NCBI RefSeq assembly: GCF_014898815.1
Contig: NW_026515416.1
Location: 682,001 to 746,000 of the forward strand
From: Panonychus citri
Taxonomy: Eukaryota; Arthropoda; Arachnida; Trombidiformes; Tetranychidae
Reading direction: 5' to 3'
Length of the DNA stretch: 64,000 nucleotides
Positions 30,167 through 42,182 of this stretch are shown here, piece after piece. The notes under the pieces were generated by a model that was not told where the DNA came from, made no database searches, and saw only the letters and a program-made list of their open reading frames with translations. The translations under genes and the position numbers were made by a program. The first letter of the stretch is position 1; each line of letters opens with the position of its first letter.

Positions 30167-32603
30167 CTTGGTAGATCGATTAAATTTTCCCAATGGTCTC
30201 TTAATTGTTTGACAATCTCCGTCCACAGGTAGGCAATTGTGGTTAGATCTTTTAATTGGTGGAAAATGATTGATAATCTCCAAGTCAAATTATTGAACTG
30301 ACATGATTTAAAACTCCGATAATCCTAACATTTTGAATAAGAAGATTAAATTAGTTGATAAGTGAAATTTTGTTTTTTTTTCTCTCTTTTAGTTATTATT
30401 ATGTAAATATTATTATATAAGTACTCATACGTGTATGTTATCACTATCACATTATGACAAAACAAAATGGTTAATTATTTTAAATTGTCTCTGATTGTTT
30501 CAATCACGCGATTTACTCACTTTCATTAATCCATTAATTGGTTGAGTAGATTCTGATTTGGGTGAAAATATGAATTCAAGTATACGACATTTTAATTCAT
30601 CTGATAAAATCAGTGTTTGATTAACTCGGAATTGAGGTAAAGTCAAAGTCGGCGGACCAACACCAGCAAGTCTATCGAGTGCTGCTCTGGCCTCAGTTTC
30701 AACTAAGAGTAAAGGAGAGAAAGAAAGTGAAATTGAATTAAATAATCACAATTCAAATAATTAGCTTTATCATTTAGGAAGATGAGAAATTGATTATAAT
30801 GTGTGTGTGAATGCAAGTTAAGATTAGGAATCAGTCAAGTAATACAACAATTTGGGAGATATATGATTACTAATCTTAGTTAATTGTTACTATGCTGAGG
30901 TGATCAATTGTTGGTAATGATGTTGATAATCTTGTCATCTTGTAATCAATCCCAAACTATTTTACTAATTAACTTTGTAATGTAAATGATCCGTATGAAA
31001 CAGTGACATTATGCTTAAGTCAGATAACAATTTTAATTGTTATGTTTCCATTTTCTTGATCAGTGATTATGACGATGGTGATAACGATTTATACCTTTAT
31101 CTTCTTGAAGACCAGAATATTTTCCCATGGGTTGATCAGCTTGTTTTGTTGATTTAGCCAAAATAAAAAGGCTACTTATTGAATGTACAAGAGCGGGAAT
31201 ATAACGATCTTGAAATAAGGCTCGAACTGACCAGTAGGGAGCTTCCATTGAGTTTAAATTACTATGGTTTGGCGAATCGTTAATCATATCCTCAATCAGT
31301 TTAGGCCAAGTTGTTGATAGATGAATTTCTCTGTGGAAGAAAAAATTAAGTTAGAAATTTGCTCTCAATGCGAATTCTCAGTAAGCTGATTGTAGATATT
31401 TACTCAATTGGAGCGGGTGGAGATGAATATTCAATTAAAGTTAACGGCGATGTATCAAGTGAATAAAGTCTATCCTCTAAATCAGTTGCATCGGTTTCGG
31501 GAAGAATCCACTCTTGAGGCCATTCTTTGAGTATATGAGTGAAACGGACTGACAATTCGATTGATACTGTACTGAGAAATGGAGATGCCTGAATGAAAAA
31601 AAGAAAAAAAAATTAGCTAAATTGACTGATTACAATGAAGTAAAGGTCCAAAGTGAAAACAATATGACGTTTTTGTAAAAATACAAAAATATCTAATCAA
31701 TTTGTTATTATCAGCTGCTTGAGAATATATTTGCCATTAGACTTACAATCTTTTCTCTAAATATTTTGGTCAATTCTGAAAGATAATGATAACTTTCGGG
31801 AGCGTCTTTAAAGTGAATCATGTCAAACATAATTCTTGAAGTCGAACCTTCCAAAATTCCGTGGAAAAATTTTCTCTGAGGATGATGAATTTGAACGAAA
31901 ACAGGAATATACCTAACGAAAGATATAGAAAAAAATAGATAATAAATAAGAGAATATAAAGAATAATAATTAGAAATAGTTACACATTGATATTCCTCAT
32001 CGCGATTGCTGCAGAACTAAGGAGAAGTTTAGCTCGATCTTCACTGGTTATCAGATTATTTTCCATGGGGGAGATTACAACGAACTTTTTAACTCCAAAC
32101 CAACGATAAATACAATGAGCTCGATGTGGAAAACTGTATCGAAAATCCATTAAATCATTGAAAACATCAAATCTGCTCTCCTCAGATTCCAAGTGTACAT
32201 CTTTTGTTAAATAACCGGTAAGCTCATCGCTGCGATTGGTGTACATCAATTTATTGATCGGCCTTTCAAGTGGAGGAAGAGATCCTTTATAACAATACAG
32301 TCTGACAATGAGGACAAATTTAGCAAATTTAAGAGAAACAGTTTCACTGTGACTCAAACAATCAGCGATTCCTCCAGCAATTGAGCCACAAACCATCTCA
32401 GGTTTTTCGTTAACCTCATCAGGCTGTTCAAGGTTATCCCATTTACGAAGAACATCCTCAAAATCAGCAATGAAACGTTCCCAATCGGTTGCAGTTGTAA
32501 AATCAGTTATCTCGAAAACTTGATCGACATCATCAGGTGAACATTGGAAAAGAGGATGTTGCTTTTGTTTCAGATAATCTGCTGAGCCTTTTAACTCCTC
32601 CAT
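30167..32603 (-). CDS. Rab3GAP1: Rab3 GTPase-activating protein catalytic subunit, N-terminal half
   Basis: Six minus-strand exons join in frame: 32603-31984, 31912-31747, 31588-31404, 31330-31095, 30702-30521 and 30324-30167 (1547 nt, about 515 residues). The ATG at 32603 is directly preceded by an in-frame TAG. Family landmarks in order are VFEITDFTTATDWERF, SFPHRAHCIYRWFG(V)KKFVVISP, KLLLSSAAIAMRN, IPVFVQIHHPQRKFFHG, EAPYWSVRALFQD and IAYLWTEIVKQLRDHWEN. These match the conserved N-terminal half of Rab3GAP1. That protein pairs with Rab3GAP2 to inactivate Rab3 and activate Rab18 in membrane traffic. The last exon ends at a donor (CCAAG|GTATTT) in phase 2, so more exons are expected, yet none was recognised downstream. 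The catalytic arginine of the family lies in that missing C-terminal half. The gene is either spread over very long introns or truncated. Confidence 0.85.
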
Positions 32604-35582
32604 CTATTGATCAAACACCTGATAGAAAGACAAAAGAACAATTAAAACTGACAGAAATCGAACATCTAAACCACAAAACAATATGAGAAAATTAAAAAGG
32701 TCAAAAACAAACCTCGGGTTAAATTAACAATCTATAAATTGACAAAATCCAACGACATTAAAGATTAAATCAAATTAAGAACAAAGTTTTTAAATAGAAT
32801 AGAAAAAAAATGTAAACAAACAAAAAAAATTCTTTGGGGATTATTACCTAATAACGAACTGTAAATTCTTTTCTGTTTTCCTGTAATCATGTTTTTTAAA
32901 TTTTCTTTCAGTTCAATTAAGTGATTAATTAAATGTTTCCAAAGTGGAATTGAAATTGATTTAAATTCTAATTGATTATTAAGTGACTTTGGAATTAAAA
33001 GAAAAAGGAATTAGTTTAATTTCTATGATATTATTTTGCAATTTGTTTGATCAAAGTTCCTCTTCTCTTAGGCCTAAGGTAAGAGAAGCGAAAATGAATT
33101 TTGTTTGAATTTCTGTTAATTGTTTTCTTTTTTTTCTGCTGATTTTCGTTAAGAATTTCGGTCTTTTAGGATTTTATTTTGATCTTTGATTGTTGGACTT
33201 TCTTTGGACGTTGGAATTAAAAGTTGACATTTAATTGGTTTGGGTGAAAATCCTGAAGATGATTGAGATTCTTTCATATTCGCCTGATGTTTACTCTCAA
33301 TGAATTTTGAAATTTTGCTTTTCTTCATTTGAATTGGTTCTCATTTGGAATTAATTGTTTCATCTAAATGAATGGTTATCATATTCACTTCCTTGTTTTA
33401 GTGGCCAACCTGAAATAAAAGGAATAGATTACAAGGAAAAAGATTAATGCCTGATAATTGTGATTGATTCATTTTGATCATTTTCGATTCAAGTGTATAT
33501 GTTTCATTGGAGTTTCTCTATAATTGGTGTAAGAATGAATTGACGAAAAAAATGGAAGATCCAATTAAATGGAATTACATTTGCTCCGTTTCGTTACTCC
33601 AACGTCAATGGAAATGCTGATAAAAGGATTTACATGATTGTCTATCAACGGGGAATACAAAATGATTGCCACAATGATTTATTTGCCTACATCGAGGATT
33701 ACGAAAACTTGGCAACAATTAATGTAATCAATAAATCATTCATTTGGTTGATGTTGATTGGAAAAAGCTGATTCAAGATTATGCGTTTTTATAAATTAAC
33801 AAATTGTGGTATAAAAGAAAACAAAGTCAACCGAACTAATTGTAATTGGATTACGAGTTGTTATCCAAGGTGCTCATGTTTTCCTTTAACCGAATAATAA
33901 TTAATCCAATTACGACTCTTTAGAGAAATTAATTATTTTCGGCGCTCGCACTTTTTGGTTAACAATCCGGCAACTGGATTTAGACAATTAATCAAGTAAA
34001 TACGATGAATATTTCTAACTGTTGATGGAGATTACCAATTTATCTCGTAGTTAAATCATATGGATTATAACTAATTAGACGATCAACAAACAGACTTAAT
34101 TAACCATATCTAGACTGTTTGGCTGCTATTAATTGTGCAAACAATTAAATCTAATCATTGTTTTTATGAACCTTTATCTTTCTCTCTCTCTCTCTCTCTC
34201 TACCTTTAGGTGCTAATTGTTCAACATAATTATAAACAATTTATAAACACAAACCATTGTAATTGAACAGTAAGTCTAATCTAAATTATATACAGTATAT
34301 TTGATTGAATTACAACAAATCAACAGCAATTTAATTATGTTTATAATTAATAATAACAACGTTGATATAATTTATTTTACCATTAACTTATTGTTATTAT
34401 ACTTTAGCAAAAAAAAATTAATTGTTTCAGATGATAGATTGTAACATATCAAAAATTAGATGAGGAGACACAATGTAATTGTAATAATTAAACATTAATG
34501 ATGATTGGAGTGCTAACAAGGTGATTAATTTGTACAAGGAAAAAGTAATGGACAACAATTAAATGTTTACAAACGTTGGTGATTTAGTTGTATAACAAGA
34601 GGAGTTGAGGGGAAGAGATAAATAACTTGTTAACTGTTAATAATTAAGATTATTAATTAACAGAATTGATGAAGAAAAATTAACATGAAGATAAATATTG
34701 GTAAGGCTTTTCATCTTCTCTTTCTTTTTTTTTCGTCAATTGTCTTCCTTTAGGTTATCTTGTCTTCTTCAATAATCAACACTTAATTATTACATCCGGG
34801 AGTTTGTTGATCATGTTGATTGTTATGAAAACATTTCTATCAATTCCTTAATTGTTGCCACCAATTGGAATCACGGTTACATCATATTGTATATCCCGTT
34901 TAATGATTGTACTGTCGGTGAGATTATGGTGGAGGTTAATTGTTGATATCACTTAGATTAAATCAAATTGTTAATCCATGACACTGATTTCATAAACTTC
35001 AGGTATTAGAGATTGAAGATTTAACTTCAATTTACAATCAAGATTGAGCTTTGATTTCCATTGAAGGCGATTTACAATTAGAATCTTTTTCTTCAATTAT
35101 TCTAAGATGAAATCAAATTGATGAAACTTTTGATTGTGTGTTGAGTTCATACGTCAGAGTGATGATTACACAATTAGGGATGAGGTAGATTCCTGATTGT
35201 TCAAGAAAAGTTGACATGAGATTTGATTAAAAGGTTGACATAGCTGATTGGGTTGATTGTCTTTTTAGGAAAATAATTAACAGAATTTGGCATTAATGGT
35301 GAATTGTTAATAATCTTGTGGTAATTAATAGTGATGATGGTCTTGTAAATCGTTAAATTTTCAATTGAATTTTTTTTGTAAATAACAATTGACAATATTG
35401 GTTGATAACATTAAATCAAAGATGGCGACTTGTGTATAAGAAAACTGATCAGAAAAAGAGAGGGAAAATAAAAGTCAACTTTCAGATAATAAATCATTAA
35501 AAGATTTTGATGCTAGATGATTAATTAGTTATTTGCTTAAATGATGATTAATGGATTGTATTATTCTGGAATCACTCAATCG
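32604..35582. other. Intergenic between Rab3GAP1 and nuclear receptor copy A
   Basis: It holds the 5' side of Rab3GAP1 (minus strand): an acceptor TATCAG immediately upstream of its start suggests a spliced 5' UTR. It also holds the sequence downstream of nuclear receptor copy A. A palindrome CTTAGGCCTAAG lies at 33069-33080. A (CT)n run is near 34180-34201. No coding sequence is supported. Confidence 0.45.
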
Positions 35583-38500
35583 TCAGTAATAAGCAATATT
35601 GTTCAGTAGTCTTGATATTGATTCCGGAATAGTGACTATGGATTCCAATTTAATTTCATGTAAATGAGTTAATCCATCCATTGATAGTGATCGTAAATCA
35701 GGTAATTTAGATAAAATTGATGAAAAATAATGTGATTTCTTTTGGGCTTCAGCATTATAAGTAACATGATCTCGGAGAGATTCAATGATTTTCATTTGTA
35801 AACCTTCAACTCGAATTGGATCAACGAGTCCATGACGAACTGATTAATCAAAGGATAGTAAAAGAGAGGAAGAGAGAGAGAGAGAGGGAGAAAAACAAAT
35901 TCAATTTTTCATTAGCATCATTATTTCAATCAACAATCAACAATTAACAATCAATGAACAACAATCGAAAGTAATCTCGATTATAAATAGATATTATAAT
36001 ATCCATTTAACAAAGATGATGATGATGATGATGATTAGTTGGTGTGATTTTTTTTCACAATGATTATCATTATAATCGTGATATGAATTAAATGGCTAAT
36101 ATTCAATCACCACAATCATTTTCTAATTGCAATTTCAGCAATTCAAAATCTTTAACAATTAACTAAACCTTTTTTCTGTTTATCATGCTAACGTATTAAC
36201 TGTTACTAGACATCATCATCTTCATCATCATAATCAATATTATTATCATTTGATTTCGCCCTCAATTTGATATACTAATTTAGTTACTGGTTTTTATTCA
36301 ATTACAAGATTCACTTTTTTTTATAATATTATTAATAAGGATATTAATTATCTTGATTACTGTTGATCTTTTTGTTTCACTTTTCTCTAACGTTTTAATT
36401 ACTATAATTAAAGGAAAAGAAAGTAAATGTGATCTTTAGCTTACCTGTGATTAACGAGAGGCCTAAGAGACAAGCAAATGCTGATATGTCGATATCTATT
36501 TGAGCAAATCGAGATGAAAACATTTCTAGATTGTTAAACCAAGAACCGAAAAGTAATTTAACTTGATTACGATGAAGCACAACACCATTGGGTAAAATAA
36601 TCTTCTTGGATCCTGGTTTATTTCTGTTGATTGAGAAACAAATAATAATCACAATTAACATTTATATTGTGTATCAATTTATTGTGACAACTTGATACAA
36701 ACAAATAATAATAAAACACAAAATTTGTCACTAATTAATAGTAATAAATTTCTAATTATTATTGTTTAATTAATTGATATCACTAATATTTGAAGTTGTC
36801 AATGTACTTACTGGTAAGCAATTCGAAGTGCAATTATCTCAAGACAAGATGAATAAAAGAGAAGATCTTGATCATGTTTATTGAGATCATTAAATCCAGG
36901 TATTTTCTCAGCAAAGGTACGAATTGGATCTGTTGAGGTGTTTATAAGGTCAACGAATTGTTGATGATAAGCTGGAGAGGATTCGATAAGTGATAAACAG
37001 GATTCATCAATTTCACAATACTGAAAAGAGAAATGTAAACAGAATTAGTTAATTTTCATTTAATCCTCTAAGAATTTATTCTTTTGTAACTTACTTGACT
37101 TAGATCGAGATTTGAAATATCAGGACAAGTGTCTACATGAGCTCGAACCAAAGCTGTAATTGTACTAATCGGAGGTGATGGTGGTGATTCTTGTGGAGAC
37201 TTTGGTTTAGATGGTAATCTACCTCGACGACCTTTTAGATTATCAGTTCGTACCACTTCTTTTACCATTCCGACGGCTAAACACTTTTGAAATCGACAAA
37301 ATTGACATCGATTTCGTCGACGCTTGTCAACTGGACAATCCTTAGACCCTAAACAAACATATTTCGAGCCTTTTTGAACAGTTCTCTTGAAGAATCCTTT
37401 ACAACCTTCACAGGTTCTCACACCATAATGTTGACAAGCAGCATTATCACCACAAACTGCACACAATGTATTCAATTGTTGTTGTTGTTGCTCTTGATGG
37501 TGAGACTGGTGCTGATGATGATGGCCAATTGATACTGGTGATGATGCTCCGCTTGGTGTTATTGTTATTGGAGTTGATGAAAGTGATGAGGATGAATTGA
37601 AGGTTGATAAAGTTTCTTTACCAGTTGATGTTGATGCTTTTGAACATTTGGAACCAGAAATTTGAATTAAATCGGTCGGAGAAGACCGATTAGAACTAGT
37701 TCTCAATGATGATGACCCATGGATATTACTTGAAGTAATAAGAGATGATAGAGATGATCTCAGTTGATCAACAGAATCTCTGTTGGAAATAAAAAATAAA
37801 AAATGATTGAGATATTAGTTCAATGATCTTACAGGTAATTAGAATAGATTATTGATTGAATTTTCTTGGCAAAATGAAACCAAGGACATAGATCATATCA
37901 AATAGACTTCGTATTTTCCTGTCCCTCAATATCTTACATTAGAAGATGAAACTGACACTTTCAAAAGTACTCAAGGTTTTGCGGTTCATCGACTTGACCT
38001 AAAGAAAAAGTAACAAGTTTTTTTTTCCATAGACATTTAAAATCTTACTCAATATAATCAAGAAAAAAATCAAAACTATAATTTAAATTGTTGATGATGG
38101 TTAATATAAGTATAACCTTGATCGGACCGGTTAGTAATTGTCGTCAATGCACAAGGCGTTTCTCTCATTAATGGAAAAACGTTAGACAAACTTGGACAGT
38201 CCAGTTTGTTTACTAACGAATTGAAGCTTTAAAGGGAAATTTAAATTTTTCCATTAACAAAGGGAAGAGAAAAATGAAAATACAATTAACTTTTCTTATT
38301 CTCTCCCTCTCTCTTTATCTCATTAAGACATTCAATTGTTAATCACGTACTTAGTTTTATATTAAAAATCAATTTATGAGTAACTTTTCCGTCTAATTGT
38401 TTGATTAGTTTTCCAATTTTTTTTTCTTGGTAATAATAACCATTTACTCAGAACCTTATCATTAATGTATTACCTGATTATATGTTCAGCTGATGTCGGT

Positions 38501-40833
38501 AAGTGATTAGATCCTGGATTAATAATATTATCATTTGGTGTAAGTGGGGATCCAATAGGTTGAAATGGTGATTCAGGAATTGATGACATTTGTGATGATT
38601 GTTGTACATGTTGATGATGTTGATGGTGATGATGATGACGATATTGATTATCTATTGATGAACATGGACTAGCACAACATTGGTCAATATTATGTTTATA
38701 TGTGAAATTAATTGATGCCGGTGAAGCACCTGATACATTGATGCCATCATTTTGATATTGCTGTTGTTGTTGTGAAAGTAATTGTTGTTGTAATTGACGT
38801 AGTTGTGATTGCGCATTTGGATGGTGATGATGCTGATGCTGTTGATGAATTGATTGTTGGTATTGTTGTTGTTGTGGTTGACAGAGTTCTGGGTTTGGTG
38901 TTGATCTTGTTGATGACAAGTAACTTGGACTAGAAGCAACGCTTGAACTTCCGTGAATGTATTGATATCTTGGTGATGAGATGATTGGTTAAATTGTTGA
39001 GATCTATGATGATGTTGTTGATGCTGATGATACTTTTGTTGATTAATTGTTTGTATCGGTAAAGGTATTGAATCCAAGTCAAGATCGTCATCAATATCTT
39101 CCTGTTTTACAAATGACAAATCAACCAATGAACCTGATGCTTGACCAGATTTTTGTAATGATACAGATCCAAATGAAACTGTTGATAATGATGTATCTTC
39201 ATCATTTAAATCACCAATTTCATCAAATTTAAAAAATGATGAACCATCATCAGTGATAGAGTTTAATCCTGATTGTGACTCTGATTGTTGTTGTTGTTGT
39301 TGTTGTTGCTGTTGTTGTAACGATTGTGATGATGTTGATTGTGGTGGAAAATTTCTTGGTGAATAAATCTCCATGAAACTTGGTAAAGTTGCTGAAGTTG
39401 GTGTAGTTGGTGTTGAGCTTAATGATGTTTCAGTTGATCCAATCAAAGGTCTAGACGAAACAAACAAATGATAAACAAATATTAATTAACTAATTCAATG
39501 TTATTATAATTTGACTTGTTTTAAATTGGAAATACCAAGGAAGCACAAACTAATCAGACATAAAAGAAAAACAAAAGAGTCAATCTCTTTGCTCAACCAT
39601 TTATGTCTACAAATCAGCAATCAATTTGTTCCAATTCAAAAGTTTAAATTAAGTTTAGCGGTACTTACACTTGATTATTGTTTAAGAGTAAATTGTTACT
39701 CTCATTACATTGATTGTTATTATTGTTATTAAGATTAACTGATTGATTATTGATATTGGTGTTCTCGGTAAAACTGAGACCAGATGATGATCTTTGTTGT
39801 TGTAAATTTAATTGTATTGCTAATTCAATGGGTGTTGGAGTTGATGTAGGTGTCGGTGTTGTGGTTGTGTTATTGGTGGTTGTGGTTGAAAGTGATGATG
39901 AGCTTGGTGTAGAGTAACCAGATGAAAGTCCAATTGAATCAAATGTTGATTGTTGATTGTTGAACATTTGATCAAGGGAATCGTCCAAAGGTACATCAAT
40001 TGAAAAATCAGCCAAGTTAATGTCTTGAAAATCTTCGTCGCAATTAAATTGATTAAACAAATCAAGATTTGTTACTGACGAAGAAGAAGAAGATGATGAC
40101 GATGAGTGAGAAATTGGTCCGTTGAATGAAGAGCTCTGAACAGTTGATTAAAAGAAATTAAGAATTTCAATCAAATGAAAATTAAAGAAAAAGAAAAAAG
40201 AAAAAGAATAAAATGAAAAAAGAATAATTAATAAATCAAATTAACACTTCAACACATGGAAACATATCAACACCATGTAACCATGTCTACTAATCTATAA
40301 CATGTAACATTTCCCATGCTTCAAGTCTCAATGTTCATACAAATACTCAGTTAATGTTCATATACTTATACATTACTATTAATATATTTTTCTTATCTAT
40401 TGCTGATACTCATCAGAACGATATGGAAATGATATACAATTAGGATGTATAAAGATATCTATCAATTTGTATTAATATTTACCTGATTTTGATGGATACA
40501 AAGCATATTGTTACTGCATGACCCAATCAAAGGTCTAATTAAATTGATTCCGTTCAGATTAACACGATCCAAATTATTGTTACAAATATTGATACGTTAT
40601 TGTTGTTATTTGATTCCTACTGAAATGATTTTGATGACGACGATGATGATAATTCAATGGTGATTATTATGTTGCTAATGATGTAGATTGTGGTGATGAA
40701 AACGATTGTTGATTATCCTCTTGATGAATTTGATTTTTAATCCAAATACAATTCTAATCAAATCCAATCAGTTCCTTAGTAATCCAAAGGAACTTTGATA
40801 GATTCTTTCCACTGTTCAATGTTATGGTTGTCA
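35583..40833 (-). CDS. Hr38: NR4A/HR38-type nuclear receptor, copy A, frameshifted
   Basis: Coding exons by homology to copy B are 40506-40483, 40135-39669, 39450-38474, 37779-37095, 37020-36812, 36623-36445 and 35839-35583. A likely 5' UTR portion of the first exon extends to 40833. All splice sites look usable. Exon 4 encodes the NR4A zinc-finger DNA-binding domain (P-box CEGCKG; following box LKGRRGRLPSKPKSP) and exons 5-7 the ligand-binding domain. Exon 3 is 977 nt and the exons sum to 2798 nt, which is not a multiple of three. The frame changes between about 38,930 and 38,990. Translation from the normal start would stop at 38654-38652 after about 429 residues, before the DNA-binding domain. 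The final residues (IAYY) replace the conserved TLYF-like end. It may be a decaying duplicate, an internally initiated product, or a sequence error in a His/Gln-rich stretch. Confidence 0.8.
38168..38257. repeat. Nested inverted-repeat hairpin in intron 3 of copy A
   Basis: The outer arms TTAATGGAAAAA (38168-38179) and TTTTTCCATTAA (38246-38257) are perfect complements. An inner stem pairs CGTTAG/CTAACG (38180-38185 with 38213-38218), ACAAACT/AGTTTGT (38186-38192 with 38203-38209) and GGA/TCC around a CAG loop. Copy B intron 3 shows no such structure. It may be a small foldback element or a hairpin RNA precursor. Confidence 0.6.
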
Positions 40834-41570
40834 CTGGAATAGAATGTCACTAATTTACTAGATTAACACACGAGAGAAAATACAAGACAGATTTAATTAG
40901 AAAACATCACCAATAATCAATCGAAATTGTAATAAAAACTTGAAACACAAAAAGAAAGAAAAAATAAGAAAAAGTTTCACTTACATTTCGAATGAGAATT
41001 TGAACAATATTCGAAAAGGCAAGACAAGAGAATAGAATAGAACCGAATAGAATAGAAGAGAAGAAAATATGAGATTATGATGATGAGAGAACGAAGAAAA
41101 CAGAACTAGAATCCAATGGAATTATCAATATTTCTCCAAATAACAAGACAAGTCGATTAATTGTAACAATTTTCTTAAACTTTCACGAAAAATAAATTAA
41201 CAGATCAACAAGTTGATAACAATGAGAAAAGATCACAATTAAAAGATAATTTAAATTGTAGAAATAAAATGAAATCTTTTTCTGGTTAATTGTTTTGGGT
41301 TTCAAGTGTTCAGTTTGATATTCACATGGTTTCTGAGGAATGACAAGACTCCAATGTTAACTAAACTCAATGTTTCTCACTCGTTTTACTCACTCAAATA
41401 AACTCACTGAGTTTACTCACAACAAAAAACTATGATGCTCTTAGTCTACATCATCATCATCATCATCATTCTCATCTTCATGTTGATGATGATGTTGATT
41501 AAATTGATGATATTACGTAGAAAGAGGAATAAGAATGAAAAAAAGTAGAATCTGTTATAATAGGAAACAT

Positions 41571-41605
41571 TTCGTCACAAGTGACGTGAACATAAGTATG
41601 ACGTC
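41571..41605 (-). promoter_or_regulatory. CRE-like cluster, copy A
   Basis: The palindrome CGTCACAAGTGACG and a nearby TGACGTC are CREB/ATF-type half and near-full sites. A further TGACGTAA lies at 41778-41785. The same cluster is present in copy B. NR4A genes are known CREB-driven immediate-early genes, so the sites are plausible regulators; binding is inferred. Confidence 0.5.
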
Positions 41606-41889
41606 TAATAGAAATAAAAGAAAGAAAGAAAGAAAGAAAAAGAGAGGCAGAGAAAGAAAGAGAAAGAAACTAGATTGTAAGAGAAGAAAGAGAAAAGTAA
41701 GAGAAACGAAAGGTAATTTTGGAAGAAAGCAAAATAATATCGATCTTATTTTCTAGTTTCCAATGGAAACCTTCAAATGACGTAATTCGAGAGAGATGAA
41801 AAAAGAAACAAGAAAAAGCCTAACGGGTTTTCTCTTATTTTTCTTCTCCTTCTTTTTCTCTTCCTGCTCTCTCTCTCTTTCTCCTTTTC

Positions 41890-41914
41890 CCTCTCTCTCT
41901 CTCTCTCTCTCTCT
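41890..41914. repeat. (CT)n tract in the copy A promoter region
   Basis: About 25 bp of perfect CT. The equivalent GA tract in copy B is more than twice as long (47101-47158), so this microsatellite changed length after the duplication. GAGA-type tracts are also common in arthropod promoters. Confidence 0.8.
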
Positions 41915-41987
41915 TTTTCTCTATGGTTTTTTCGTCCAACTATTTCAATAGCAATAATAATCTACAATAATATAATGTAATATATTA

Positions 41988-41995
41988 TATTTATA
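41988..41995 (-). promoter_or_regulatory. TATA box candidate, copy A
   Basis: A perfect TATAAATA on the minus strand, upstream of copy A, duplicated exactly in copy B. The transcription start itself cannot be placed from sequence. The noncoding first exon probably ends at the GTAAGT donor at 40984-40979. Confidence 0.4.
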
Positions 41996-42182
41996 GCTGA
42001 GAGAGTGAGATTCCATGTTAAAAATAGAAACAGATTCTGTTGTTTGTGTCTAAATTTACTTTCAACCAGAATTTGTATCATGACGTTACACCTTATCTTC
42101 ATCATCTTCATCCTCATCCTTTCAGTTTATCCTCTAACATTGACATTGAATTCCAAGTGATTAACATAAACACTAGACAACA

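Larger units (their letters stand above)
35597..42182 (-). repeat. Inverted duplication, left arm (copy A)
   Basis: Reverse-complement partner of 46822-53022. The inner edge is precise: both arms share CACTAGACAACA, after which they diverge. The outer edge lies in the last coding exon: both share AACAATA, after which they diverge. The arm is about 6.59 kb and holds the whole NR4A-like gene A plus more than 1 kb of upstream sequence. Near-identical parts alternate with clearly diverged parts. Confidence 0.9.

Noticed and set aside
41535..41756. Arg/Lys-rich open frame upstream of receptor copy A
   Set aside because: It is a translation of GAAA-rich promoter DNA. The copy B equivalent does not preserve a matching protein on that strand.
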